Source of the DNA: Dasyornis broadbenti
Lineage: Eukaryota; Chordata; Aves; Passeriformes; Dasyornithidae
Length of the DNA: 64,000 nucleotides
Assembly (NCBI GenBank): GCA_013397935.1
Contig: VZRN01000634.1
Coordinates: forward strand, 1,293,872 to 1,357,871
Reading direction: 5' to 3'
Position 1 is the first letter of the stretch. Each line of letters opens with the position of its first letter. The translations under genes and the position numbers were made by a program. The notes below the pieces were generated by a model. That model did no database searches. It saw nothing but the letters and a program-made list of their open reading frames with translations, and was not told where the DNA came from. This document shows, one piece after another, positions 35,661 to 48,426 of this stretch.

Positions 35661-38600
35661 CGTGAGTACTGTTCAGACAGTTATTCAGACATGTGGAGTT
35701 TTTTGGCAATCTATATTTCATTATTTAAAACAGAACTGAGTGCATATTTCTCTAATTTTGCAGGTAGCTGACATCTGTTTGTCCAAATGACTACAGCAAT
35801 AAGGCTGGACAGAGGGCGTATGTGTCTCTGCATGGATAAGGGGTATTTTAGCAGGAGGCAGGTGTGAGAGGATTTAGAGGAATTATGGAAAAATCCTTGT
35901 GGTGCTCAGGCTATTACATGGCTGCTGTAAAAGAGGCAAACAGGTTAGTATAACAGGGTATAACCACAAGGAAAGAGCACACATCACAACTGCAGTCCCT
36001 GCAAGGAGGCAGAGCTGTGTTCAGTGCCCTAAGTTTTTTTCTGAGGACAGCTCTAAAGAGTTCTCCGCATGGGCCATGTGGATTTTAGGAAGGACATTTC
36101 TTGTAGCAGGCTCATGATAGAAGGGGATATATCTCATAACACAGATGCACGAGGGGAGCGGTGAAGGAAGAGGATTATGATCATGTCTCTGCACAGGGCA
36201 AAGGGTGAGAGAGACTTGAAACAAAGGGTTTGGAACATTTTGACCGTGGAGATTTGTGAAAGAGAGGGCCCCAGTCCTGCTGGGGGCTCTGCTGGATAGT
36301 GTCTGCCTCAGTAGTGACCCACAGAAGGGAGGTGCCCCATAGAAATACTGGTGCTTTCCTTCCTCCTGTGCTCCCTTCAGGAGTGTGAGCTGGTTCCACT
36401 TGGTCATGCTCAAGTGACTTCCTGAGCTGGGGTCGGTGGAAGTGTACGGCTGAGGAGGCCAAGTGCCCACCACAAGCTGTGTCTAAGGTGAGAATGGCAG
36501 AGCCGTTTGCTCTCTGCAGAGAGGCTGCCACCGAGGGCACTGCAGCAGGGTGCATAAATGAGCTTGAGAGGCAGCCAGAGGAGTTTGGAGTGGGTGGGTG
36601 GGGAGGCAGAAGGATGTGAGGACTGATGAGAGATGGGGAGAAACAGAGCAGGCAGGGTTGTTAGGCACAGTGGTCTTTTTCTACTGCTAATTCTTTGTAG
36701 GAAAGCTGAGGCACGGCAAATGCACGGAGCGATATTCCTTACGCTTTGCACATTCAGACTCTGCTTTTTATAAAATGGGTGATGCTGGGCCATCAGCCCA
36801 TCCAGTTTCCTCTCACTCATCCAACCCGTGCCCAGCGTAAATGGAATCTGGAAGCATAATGCTGCATTTCTTGCTACTTGCTTTACAGACCACAGTGACT
36901 GGAGCCCAGACCTGGCTGCTGCATTTCTCCCACCCTATGTTTTTTAGTGCTGAGAAACTGCATTTTCTTATCTGGGGTTCAAATGATGGAAGATTCCGTT
37001 TTTATGGGGAGTTGTATTCACTCTACTTCTCTCCAGAATTTCTACCACATACATTCAGATTGCTGTTAAATATCCCTGCGCAGTGAAGGCTGTGCGATAC
37101 TGTTTGGCCTGTGAGCTGTATGTAGGGATCAGAGGAGGGGTTTGTTAGCTGGAACAGTTAGTTCTACTCAGTGTGTTTGGGCTTTTCGCTTGACTCCAAC
37201 TGTCTGGTGCCCTTTTGCACATGATTGCTGAGAAGGAGGGGTGTGCACACAGCTGCCTTGCCCTTGTGCTGCTATCCGAGACAATCTGTACAGCAGCTAT
37301 AACTTAACAGACCTGAGAATTGGAAATTCACCCTTGCCTGCTTAGGGTATCACACACATCCCATGTACTATTAGATCCATCCTCCTGCGGGGTGCTGCTG
37401 GCTGAGGGGTGATATAAAACCCTTCTGTCAGAATTTGCCATCCCCTAATGACCTTCCTGTAAATGTTTGGTGTCCAGAACATCTACAAGTAGGAAATCTG
37501 TGCTGTGATGGCCTCCACACAATGGAAACACAAGCAGCCAAATTTAAGCAGCTTACACATTTTATCTTCTGCCCTTTGGTTCTCTGTTTCCCCCAGAATA
37601 AGACTGATGGTGCCTAAAGGGAGCTGTTGAGAGTGTGCTTTTCACCTGGGACATTCTACACTGGTATGGCCTGTCTACCTTCAACACAGTTGAGATGTTT
37701 ATTTTTCATAGAGAATTCCCAGCCTTGGCTGCAGACGTTAATAGGATGGTAGAAGTGAATTCTGTTTCTTGACTGCTAGTTTTTGTTGAACATGTGGATT
37801 TTTATGCATACAACAATAGCATTCAGCAATACATTGAATTCCAGAATTGGGAATGTTCAGAAGCAATGAATGGAAGGGCTTTTTATGTAATACTGCCTGA
37901 CTCTTGCAGACATAAATGGTTCAGCAAGGAATTGCTGGTCACAGTAACTGTGAATAAACTCACATGTTCTTGTTCCCGTATTGATTCAGGTACCTTTCCT
38001 GGCAGAAGCTGGTCTTTCTGCAAGCCCATGGAAAGTTCTTGAGCGGAGAGCTCTCCACACCTGCTGCTGATAGTAGGTAGTGTCATGCTGTTTTCTTGGA
38101 AAAGGCATTTGGATGCTATTTTCTAGAATAAACAAGTTTAACTGGTCAACAAATAAAATAGATTCCTTCCACTTCTCTCCTTCCCCCATATGCTCATAAC
38201 AAGTGGCTGAGGTGAAAAAAAAAAAAAAAAAAAGATAAGTGGTTGATTCTCACTCCTGCAAATGGTCAAGAAAATGGCACAGCTAACAAAATCAGTTTTC
38301 AAGTTTAATAGTCCACAAGCCCAAGGAATTCTGCACAGTAGTCTCTGGGGTCTGGGTAGGTGCTTAATCTCTGAAGTTCTATACAGAGGAGGCATGTTGA
38401 AAAAAAGAAGTTTTTGGTGGGGTCACATGCTTCAGGAGGTTTGGGATCAACAGGAGGTGTGTGGTTTGTTTTCTCTCATAGTGGTTTTGGGCAATAGCTC
38501 TGACCAGTGAGTTTGGTGGGAGGGCGTGAGGTGCTCCTGAGGCTGATTTTATGCTGCTTTATGGGGAACTGAAGGGGGTCAGGTCTCTGCACTGCTTCCT

Positions 38601-39136
38601 TGGCATCCTTGTATAGGAAGCAGAATTTGGTTTATTGCTTTGCCAGCCTGTTGTGAGAGCTCTCTGCAATAACAGATTTTTGAGGAAGCACCCTTGGGGT
38701 AAGCAGGGCAGGCCCTGTGTGCTGTGGGATTTATTTCTTGTAGGATGTGATCCTGTAAGAGGCTCCTCCTGGATGGCCTTGGGTGACAGTGTGAGCCGAC
38801 CCTGTCTCTGCATGGTGCCTCCAACTGGCCACAGAGAGAGGGTGGTCCCTGCTTTGGACTGGATTGTGTGGCAGAGGAATGCAGGAGGCTTCAGCAGAGA
38901 CTGCCTGTGAGAATTTTGGCTGGCGGAGGAAGAAGGGACCTTTCTCTGTGCTGTGGGTCAAGTGGTGGGGTAATGAGGAGAACAGCCCTGATGTGCACAA
39001 ATGCTGCCTGTCAGAATGACTCCTCTGCAAATCTACTTAAAAGTAATTTCCTGTGTGCCACCCTGAAATTCATCTGGCAATTAAATGATAAGGTTAATAT
39101 GTTACATGCATGGAGGCCAGAAAATTTGGAGGTAGT
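35661..39136. other. Unique non-coding DNA
   Basis: No gene is recognised. Minus-strand open frames of 124-150 codons (36021-36820) overlap in different frames and match nothing known. A run of 19 A lies at 38215-38233, with no processed gene copy upstream of it. GAAAGCTGAGGCACGGCAAA (36701-36720) is faintly MIR-like. Confidence 0.65.
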
Positions 39137-39150
39137 GTTACCATAGCAAC
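39137..39150. promoter_or_regulatory. RFX X-box motif (distal)
   Basis: GTTACCATAGCAAC fits the full two-half-site X-box bound by RFX-family winged-helix factors (GTTRCC AT RGYAAC) without mismatch. It lies 1.9 kb from a second perfect X-box at 41030. No gene start is visible nearby, so a distal enhancer role is only inferred. Confidence 0.5.
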
Positions 39151-41026
39151 TGTATCTCTGCCCTCCTGGGCTTAGGCATCCCTGTGGGGTTAGCCAGGGC
39201 ATGGTGCTGGGGGTGGGAAATGCTGCCAGCATGGTAGCAAAGGGGTGGAAAAAGTCATAAAAATGTAAAAATAAACCCGACTCTTTCATCTCATTCTGTG
39301 GTGTCAGTGGAACAGCAGTAAAAAGTGAAGCTCCTCTCCATTATGTGTGTCAGAGGGAGCACTGCAGTGCTCGCCTCGGGATGTGCCAGGGACCCTGTGC
39401 CTTCAGGAGGGCAGGGCTCATAGCTGGGTTCAGCCTCGACCGCCTTCAGCTGCTCTCTGCTCTCTGGGTACACTGTATTAAGTGGGAAAAGATGTCTTCA
39501 GTACAATTCCAGTATCATCCTTCGGCTCCTACAGCTAAAATCCTAGAAGACGCCTGCTCGAGAAAAGAGATACTCAAGCAGTCAAACATATCCAAGTAGT
39601 AATATACCTTGAAGAGAACCCAGAGGGATTCTCTTGCTCTTCCACGGATTTTGAAGCCATTTAATCTAAGTCTGAGAACTACAGAGTGTTTGCACGTGTG
39701 TGTTTGTGAGCACTTTCATTGGCGCCAAGTGGCTGCGCATCCCTTCGGGAGGCGGCAGCTGAAGCTCTGCTCTCACCCCTGGGCCTGTGACCAGGAGCAG
39801 TAGGGTGTCATCACCCGTGGGGACCATGAGTCCTCCTTCCTCATGTCTGCAGTGTCTCTGCCTGGGACTCTGCCACATCCAGGTTTTGTTAGTGAATATG
39901 ATTTTAGGCTATCAGAAACCCCTGTGGTGAATGATGTAGCTTCTCTTAACTACAAAATATAAAAGGAATTTGGTGGGGAAATCAGAAATGATGGCTTGAC
40001 TTTCCCTGCTTTAATGAACTAAGTGTTCAGACCTCAGTAGTTTTGCAGAGATTATGATTCTTGTTTCACTCTCTGAGCGCGTCAGTCCTTAGTAATCTCT
40101 ATTGTCTATTGTTTTGCCTTTGTGAAATGGTTTGGTTTTCTCTTGATGTCTTCTCAGAATAGATCTGCGCTTAGGTATTACCACAAAAAAAGTAGGTAAT
40201 TTTTTAAACTGAAAAAAATGTCAGCTGGTTCCTGGCAGATACCTCTCATCTGGAAAAGGCTCTTGGCTCATATGCTGGTTGTCCCTGCTGAGATAAAGCG
40301 AGCAACTGGAGCAAATGAAGCACTTGTGAAGTCTGTTACAGCTTCTCCCTGTAGTATGCAAACAAACTGCAAATAATCTGTGTTCCTGCAGGAAGTCCTT
40401 TATGAAAAGCAGTGGGATGGAAAAGAAAATGGGGGGCCTTGGCGCTGGTGAGTTTATTTACATGGACGGCATCGTGCATTTGCTGTATGGTTGGGGAATG
40501 ATAATAGAAGTCTGCTTTCCGTGGAATGCTGTGGCTCTTGGAGGCAGGAGATGAAAGACATAAAATGATAAAGTGGTACATCTCAGGGCATTTTATTTTA
40601 TATTATAGCTTTTTTTTTTTGAAGCAAATGCATACCAAATGTCAGAGGGAAAAAGCCTATTGTGTTACCAGACTTTAACATTAAAACATGCACAGAGTTC
40701 ATGCAACTGTTGTTACTGTACTGAGATGTCATCCTAATATCACTTTGGTTTATATGAATAAATTACATGTATTCGGCAATTGTGTCATAAGAATTTGACA
40801 TAAGAAATCTGGCAAAGGTACATGATGACTGTGCCCTGAGAGGCAATGTTTATGGAGAAAGTGTTTTCTGCACACCATTGTTCAGTGTTGAAACATGTTG
40901 CTTTAATTTACATTGCTTTATTTTTAAGGGCGCATAACAACCTGGTGCAGCATTGGGAACTTGGGGCAGATATAACTTAAGCAGATTTATCTAACTGCAC
41001 ACAGTACTTTGTTGTTGGATGCAGCA
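39151..41026. other. Unique non-coding DNA between the X-boxes
   Basis: No gene or interspersed repeat is recognised. The AT-rich part from about 40.73 to 40.99 kb looks like possible conserved regulatory DNA from composition alone. Confidence 0.55.
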
Positions 41027-41046
41027 GCAGTTGCCATGGCAACTGC
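41027..41046. promoter_or_regulatory. RFX X-box in a 20-bp perfect palindrome
   Basis: GCAGTTGCCATGGCAACTGC is identical to its reverse complement over 20 bases. Its centre, GTTGCCATGGCAAC (41030-41043), is the ideal symmetric X-box recognised by RFX dimers. This is the strongest transcription-factor-like site in the window. Binding itself is inferred. Confidence 0.55.
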
Positions 41047-41861
41047 AGATTCCCAAACTATTATGATACCTCCAAGAAACAGGTTGTCTATTAAAAGAAA
41101 TGCAAGTATGTGAATTTCCACGTCAACTTTATTCTACAATAACCATAACTTTCGGGGAGAAACAAAATCTCCAAATGTATGCTTCTCTCCATGTGGGATC
41201 TTCATGGTTTATTTTGATGATGATGATTTTTCAGTTTGCCTTAATTTTTTTCATTATAATGTATTTTTTTTTTTCTGAGCTGAAGGAATAAAATATATTT
41301 TAAACTGCTCATCATTATTAGACATGATAGTGTCTAATGACCCTTACAAAGACCGAGATCTTCCTGCCACCACTTAAAAAGAGTAAAAAACAGGGAGAAG
41401 GTCAGTGGCATTTTTTCCCTCCGGTTGTGTTGTCATCACATAATATATCCCAAATGGAGGTGCACTTACCTCCCTAACAGCCGTGACCAAGGTATTGTCA
41501 CTGCTTCACAGGTGGATGAATTGCTCCACTGAGGAGTTAACAGAGTTCTATAAGACTGAAGATGAATCTGTTGAGAGGTGGGACTAGGTCTCATGAGTGG
41601 TTAGGAAAATAATTTACTAAGTACCTGCAAGCAAAATTTTTCATGGTAGGTGACAAAATAAAACATGGGGTTTTTTGTAGCCATGTCCTGCTCCTGCAGA
41701 CAAATCAGTATAAATAACCAGCTGTATCAGTGGTGGTTCCCTTGTGTATAGTATTTGGCCCATTAGACACCCAGATGGTTTAATTTTGTGACTCCAGATT
41801 TATTTTCTTCTGTTTCTTTTAGAAAGGTCATCATAATATGTCCCAGCTCCTGCAACAGTTC
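41047..41861. other. Unique non-coding DNA
   Basis: No gene is recognised. The stretch contains a short T-run near 41.27 kb and ordinary AT-rich sequence. Confidence 0.6.
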
Positions 41862-42239
41862 AGATTGTTGAGCCTGGAGGAGAGAAGGCTCCAGGGAGAC
41901 CTTAGAGCCTCTTCCAGTGCCTAAAGTGGCTACTAAAGAGCTGGAGAGGGACTTTTGGGAAGGCAAGTGACAAGGAAAGGGGAAATGGCTTCCACCTGTC
42001 AGAGAGCAGGGTAAGATGGGATATTGGGAAGAATTTCTTCCCTGTGAGGGTGGTGAGGCCCTGGCGCAAGTTGCCCAGAGAAGTTGTGGATGCTCTATCC
42101 CTGTGAGTGTTCAAGGCCAGTTTGGATGGAGCTCTGAGCAACCTGGAATAGTGGAGGGTGTCCCTGCCCATGGCAGGAGGTTGGAACGAGCTGATATTTA
42201 AAGTTCTTTCCAACCTAAACTATTCTGTGATTCTATGAA
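41862..42239 (+). mobile_element. CR1 LINE, longest 3'-end copy
   Basis: About 380 bp of the avian CR1 3' region in the right order: AGCCTGGAGGAGAGAAGGCT, GACCTTAGAGCCTCTTCCAG, TGCCTAAAGTGGCTAC, GAGCTGGAGAGGGACTTT, GACAAGGAAAGGGGAAATGG, GGGAAGAATTTCTTCCCTGT, TGCCCAGAGAAGTTGTGGAT, GTTCAAGGCCAGTTTGGATG, CCCTGCCCATGGCAGGAGG, CCAACCTAAACTATTCTGTG and the terminal ATTCTATGA. It is well preserved but 5'-truncated and non-coding. Open frames here are shadows. Confidence 0.96.
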
Positions 42240-43249
42240 GTCGTGTTATGTATCAGCTGGGGAACTACAATGTGTCCGTGAAAATAAAAGGAAATCAAGA
42301 GAGTTTCTCAGTTCCTATTAATAACACATGCAGAGAATCTACACACATTCAGGTTAGCTCTTAATGGGTTCATTTTCTTAGAATTTGTTACTTGCTTTGT
42401 GAGTCTTACTTGTGGTCCAGGATTTCAGGGAATGCACTGAAACAAAACAAAATGGTTTTGTCCTGAGACCACTTCCAAAGTGAGCCCAAGTCAAGATAGG
42501 GGTGTGTAAGGGGCTGATAAGGTTGGTCTATGGATCTCTCTCAGGGAAACAGCTATTTAAGTGATGACAAGCTGTTTGTTGGCACGATGGGTCAGGAGAC
42601 TTTGAAGGCTGGCTTGAAGACAAAAAACGAAGACACTTTGTAGATGGCTGTTGGGAGCTCTTCCTTGCAGGAGGGGCAGCAGGGGGAAAGCACAAAAGGG
42701 ATTTTGTTTAAAAACACAGAAATAAAGGCTATGGACATGTTGGAGAGCAGAAATTTTGTGTAAAACAGATCTTTATCAACTCTTATTCATCAAACTTTCT
42801 GTGAGGAGAAATCTGTGGGTCTCTCCCAAAGGTGCCTGCATTTTGAAAAATTCAAAACCATGGTGTTACTGACTTCAATTGGGCTTTCCCAGTCTTGCTC
42901 CCTGATAAATCCCTGTCTTCTTATGTGAATGGCCAGCTCTTTTCCTTATCCAGGGAAAGGGCTGGGATGCATGACATGGAGAGCTGCCATACCTGCTGGG
43001 AAAACCTCAGTCCTGTATCAAGACCTACACTGCCAACAACCAGCGCTTAATAGAAGTGGGAATGAGTTGTGGAAAGGTGGCTGCTGAAAAGCAGCCATTT
43101 TTTGGTTATTTGAGTCCTAAGTGGTATCTGTGACTTGGGAATTCTGAGACCTACTTGCTGTGCATCTTTACAAGGAGTTTGTATACCTTTGCCAGCCTTA
43201 AGTGCTCAAAATTCATGAGTTTTACCTAAGAAAGTTCATGAGGATGGGC

Positions 43250-43317
43250 TTTTTTTTCCTTGTTTTTTTTTCCTTGCTATTTTTTCTTGTTTTGTCTTTT
43301 TTTTTTTTTTTTAACAG
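43250..43317 (+). repeat. T-rich tract ending in an acceptor-like AACAG
   Basis: Runs of T broken by C, G and A end in a run of about 16 T followed by TTAACAG|GCTGG. This has the form of a polypyrimidine tract and 3' splice site on the + strand. The frame beyond the AG is open for about 45 codons, but the peptide is not recognised and no matching donor is evident, so it is listed as low-complexity DNA. Confidence 0.8.
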
Positions 43318-45741
43318 GCTGGATGTGTTGTCATGTTTATGAGGTTTTAAGTCCATCTGTATTGCCTATTTCAAGCTTTTATTTGCAACTGAGAATTGGA
43401 AACTTATTTTTATTGTACATGGGATTTTTCTGTACAGAGCCTGGATTTGAGTGAGTCAGGTGCCCGCAAGTTCTGAAGCTTCCTGGAAGCACCAGCTGCT
43501 GCAAGACTTGGGATGGAACTGCAGGAGTGTGCAGTGCTGCAAGGAGGCCTTTTCATACAACATCCTTTTGGGTCACTTGGGTATAAAATGTGGCTTTTCT
43601 TCCCCCCTTACATTTTGAGCTGGGTGGGAGGCTGATTTCTGATAGGTTTTAATACGGTGTTTGAAAACATGATTTTCTCTAAGCTTTTACATGTAATCTG
43701 CCCATATTATTACTAGGGTTTTGTTCCTGTTGTGGCTGCAAAAGTCTTCAGAATACCCTTAATATGTATGGTGGGAAATGAGCTGTTTGCAAATTAGTAA
43801 CACACTACAAGAATTACTTTTCTTTCCCCTTGAAAAGCTAATCTGAAGCTTTGATGACCACAAAATTCCTGTGTAAAGCCATATAGATGTTCAGCTGCAT
43901 TTGCTGGATCTATTTAGATCCCTCCTTGGTTTCTAAAAGAGGCAATAATGTCTGCAAACATCTTTGGCCATTTCCTCCCACACATCGCTTGGTGTGGGCT
44001 AATGTCTGCCTGGATATCTATATACAGCACAGCTGTAGGTGTGAGTTTTTGTGGTTTGACCAGTTTCCATAAGTTAAAGTTGCAAAGGATGACCAGAATG
44101 ATAATTTAATAGCGAATGCTGAGCTAGTGGTGAATTTTCTAGAAATATCTGCAAAGAAAATACTGAGCATTTGAAAATTCAGGGGGAAAAATACACATTT
44201 TGAGGACTTGAAGCCATGAGAGGAAAATCTCTTCTTCCTCATGGACTATCCTAGTGTCATCTCTAGTAGGCAACTGGAAGACCTCAGGTCCAGCTCTGTT
44301 TCACAGCATTTCCAAGGATTTTTTCCTCCTCTGTTCTGAAAGCACAACACTAATGCAGACAGGCTGAGTCTAAGGCATACTTTTCTACAGTTATCAGCTG
44401 TTTCCTATGTGGTGGAGGAAATATAAGTGAAATATAATGCTTCTCCTGAAGCATATAAGCCATGCTGGTTGTGTGAGTCTCCTCTCCTGTCCCTGACTTT
44501 TGCAGCTGGTGGCTGGATTATTTTTGCTTTTTCCTAATCCCTTTGAAAAATTTGAGTAGATTTTCCATTGACAACTGCTGCTGCTGCTATTTCTCTAGCA
44601 GAAAGCCATTTCAATATCCCTATTATTGTTTTTTGAGCTCTGCCACCATTTGATGGAACTGGTGGAAAAGGCATAACTGGGAGGAAGGAGGTGCCAGCAA
44701 GGGAGCAAAAGGAAAATGCTCATGAGGAAAGCCCATGTCATCCTGCACCCTCATTCATTCCTTTGGCTGAGGTTAAGCAAGTTGCAAGAACAACATGAGA
44801 GAGGGCAGTTGCTCACACAAACATCACTGTGCCAGGGGTTTTCACCCCTTCCTGTGTGTATTTAACATCTGCTAGCAGGAGAAAGAGTTGTGAGGATGGA
44901 GATCCTGATCTTTGAACCGGTACAAAGGAGCCATGGGGGTGGGGATGCTCTGGGATTGGTTACGGCTGCAGTCAACCTCGGAGGAAAGCAAACAGTGGGA
45001 ATAAAGGTCACAGAAGAAAGTGAGGATATCATCTTAAAGAGAGCCTCTGCTGCACAGGATTGTCATGTGCAGTGCTGCGGAGCATCTTGAAAAGCAAACC
45101 AATAGCATTAGGGTGGAGAAATTCCCACTGCATTCCCCTCCTCTAGCCCCCTCACCTCTGCCTAGAGATCAGAAAGGCAGCAGCAGTGCAGCCTTCCGTC
45201 TGCGTGAGAACACAGCCTGTGGAGGGGAGCTGCCGCATAGGAAAACTGCTCTCTAAAGATGCTTGAAAAATAAACAATGGCACATAAGCACAGTGTGAAG
45301 TGGTTACCTGGGTTGGGAAGAGAAGGAGGAAAGGAGAAACCATGTGTGCTGGGATAGGCAAGAGTCTGCCTTCCCCTCCTCTTGAATGGCACAGTCTTTG
45401 TTTCCATGTACTTATCAGACCTGGGGTAGCATTTCCAGGACGAGCAGTTTGGTAGCGGGACATGCTGCAGGCAGTATAGTGCTTCAGGGAGTACATTTTG
45501 TCAGACTGTGCTTTCTGTTTGTTGAAGGCTAAAATGCCCCAGCACAAACCATCTTGCAGTTTGCCCTGTGGAGCAGGATGTTAATGGGATGTACCCAGCA
45601 GTGCTTTCTCATTTTGAACACGTGATGAAAAAGATTGTGAAACCTCGAGGTTTTTCTGTCCCCACATTCTTGGTATTAGCCTGACCTCTTTCTGCACCTA
45701 ACAAAATCCCTCTCAGTTGTTTGGTTTTAGTGCGACAAGGT

Positions 45742-45773
45742 GATAGTTAAGGAGATAGTTAAGGATAGTTAAG
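45742..45773. repeat. Three copies of GATAGTTAAG
   Basis: The 10-base word occurs at 45742-45751, 45754-45763 and 45764-45773. It is a small slippage-type array containing GATA words. Confidence 0.95.
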
Positions 45774-45841
45774 TGGTGAACAATTCCTGAAAGACACACT
45801 CATGCCAGGTGCCTGAAAGGATGTGTGCTGGGGTGTTTTTT

Positions 45842-45860
45842 CCTCTCTCTCTCTCTCTCT
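45842..45860. repeat. (CT)n microsatellite
   Basis: About nine uninterrupted CT units end in CTCTAGG. The tract is short and simple, and probably polymorphic in length. Confidence 0.95.
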
Positions 45861-48426
45861 AGGTTTCCCAGGAAGCTGTTTTGCTGCATGTCTGGTGTTC
45901 CTGACCCACCGCATGGGAAGCCTTGAGTAATCCCACACTGCTCTGAGCATGTTTGAGAAGTTTTGTATGACAAGATCGCTAAGTGTCCTGCCCTTTGCTC
46001 TGCCCCCTCTTGTGTTTGTCACATCTAATAATGGACAGAAATATGGTGTGTGCCACTGAACACGGGGAATTTGTTTGTATTCCGTGTTTGCCACAGCCTT
46101 TTAATTTGAGGAGGGAGCGTGGGAGCAGGGAATGGCTAAAAATACTTGTCTTTGGTAGCTCTCTTCCGTAGGCCAGATACAGCTCTTAGGGAATGATGTG
46201 AACTTGCACTGAAGTATCGGGCTTTAGAGTGGCAGTCGTGTCTCAAGAGGCAGTCTTAAGCGCTTTAAAATGCTGTATCTATTTCAGTGGAGGGTGAAGG
46301 GTGTCTAAGGCTGCTGTCTGTGCTCTGGTGTCTGGGGTAGGGGTATCGAGCACTGTAGTTTCCAGTGAGGATGTTGTCACGTTTTATTTTGCTAGGGAAG
46401 TGCTGTAGGAAGATCACCCAGGCTGTCTCTAGCCCTTAGCCTATGTGGGGTGCTCACGCACTTTTTGTGAGCTGTTCTCGTGCTACTGCCAGGTACTGGA
46501 CTGCACTGCTGCAAGCAAAGTGGGCTTCTGTCCTTAATCTCAATGTAGGTACATTTTGGTCTTGTTCCTTAGAGAAATCCCATCTAGTTAGGTAACAATA
46601 ATAAGGTGTAAAAGTTCAGGAGAATCCTAACTTGTGAAATCCTGATGATTTTTCCATGCTTACATATTTGACTGGTTGTTGAATGTGTGTATCTGATCCT
46701 AATTTCTGCGCACGTGCTCTCTGTTCCTAGATCTAGTGGATGTTGTTCCAACAAACACCTCCTATCTTTTCTCCCTCCTTTTGATTCCTTTCTTGTGTCT
46801 TCAAAACAGGATGAGTGAATAAATGCAGCACAGCTGGTCTTCGAGGAATGTGGATATTTGAAGGCTCTTGCCTCAAGACATATGAAACAAAACCAAAAAT
46901 TAAAGAGGCCTTTAAAACTTGTTCTGAAGTCATAGATGTTACTAAAAAATATTAGTTTTCTTTTTTTTTATAAGAAGGAGGGGAGAAATTAAGACTTACT
47001 TGGAAAGGGTGGGAAAGATATGGGGGGGAGATAATTTGTGTCCAGTTTCCATAATAGGCATTTCGGCAGGTTGAGGTCAAGATTCGGTTGAAAACTTCAG
47101 TTGTCTTTATTGCCAAGTCCAAGGGAGAATGGGGCTAGTATAGCTGGGATGTTGGCAGGAGAGGAAGGCCTACAGAAGAAATGATTTCTCATGTGAGGCC
47201 TCTTTTCCCTCCTCAGCCTGTATAAAAGGGTACCAGGTCTACTTTTGGATACATGTCAGTATTCAACAGTCAGCAGGGAAGCTTCCATAAGGCGAGTAAG
47301 GTCCCTGACATACCAGAAAGGCATCTGCCTTGTTCTGTAGACTTTGTAAGAAGTGTGAAATCTTCAATGTGACATGGAAATGAGGTAAACTGTGCCACTA
47401 GGATAACATTTTTGAGAAGCATCTGGTTCAAGACTGTACAAAGTCTAACATGGGTGCTTTCTGGGACAATTCCCCATCCAAGGCTTGGTTCCATTTGCTT
47501 TATGGCAAGCCCCTTCCAGGAGCATATTGCAGAGATTTCTGAAATGATGGCAATCAGGCAAGAGTGGGATTGTGGAGCATGAGAGCTTTGCCAGCATGAT
47601 ATTGTACCCAAATGAAGGAGCCCTGCTGACAGGATAATTTCACTGCTGCTGGGACCTGGCTAGCATTTCCAAAGGAAGTTTTGTGTATGTACTGGCTCTG
47701 TGCACAGGTGGAACGTCATCTGGATTGGCTGAGGGCAGGATATGTGCCAGGATTAGTGCTGCTCGTGGGTAAAATCTGATGGTTACCCATTATCCAGAAT
47801 ATTTTAATAATATCTTTAGGGTATTTTTTCTGAGACACACATTTTTGGATGACTGTTCTTATCTTTATTGATGTTTTCCTAAGCATTCCCAATATCCTTC
47901 TCACTTCCAGGTGGGAAATTAAAATACAACAAGCTTTTATTTATTTATTTGCTTTTTATTTTGTTTCGTGTGGTTTTTGTGGGCTAACTTTGTTATCTCT
48001 GCTGCACTTTGTGTGCCAATGACTTCTGAAATCAAGCAGTTTAATTGCAAAAATGAAGAAACAGAGAAACACCATACAAAAGCACCAAAAATATATGGAA
48101 AACATCACCCATTTTATGGTGGATGCTAATGCTGTGTTTGCCAAATGGATGGGAAAATTGGTAGGGAAAGGAATGTTATTTCATGGTCCAAGCTAGGTAT
48201 CGCTTCCCTTTCAGATTTATACCTTTCATCATCAGAGCTGTCAGACTTCAGGCACAAGCTTCTGCAGTGGGCCAGCCTTACTCAGGGGTAATCTGGCTTC
48301 ACATCAAACTGAGACTCTTTTTTTTTTTTTCTGGATGATGTAATTTTTTATTCTCCTTAAGAATTGGATCATTATTTTGGAATTTAAAGCCTTTCAATAA
48401 AGGCCAAGGGGAGGGAATGTTCAAAA

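Larger units (their letters stand above)
42240..48426. other. Unique non-coding DNA
   Basis: No gene is recognised in 6.2 kb. The stretch contains a pyrimidine-rich tract ending in AACAG (43250-43317), a three-fold 10-bp repeat (45742-45773) and a CT microsatellite (45842-45860). Open frames reach 131 codons (45152-45547 -), with an open frame on the opposite strand. Confidence 0.65.

Noticed and set aside
36021..36820. Cluster of 124-150-codon minus-strand frames
   Set aside because: They shift frame with overlaps, and their Ser/Pro/Leu-rich composition is typical of chance frames. No family is recognised.
38215..38233. A19 run as the tail of a processed pseudogene
   Set aside because: The sequence upstream shows no coding remnant, no nearby polyadenylation signal in the right place and no target-site duplication that I can see.
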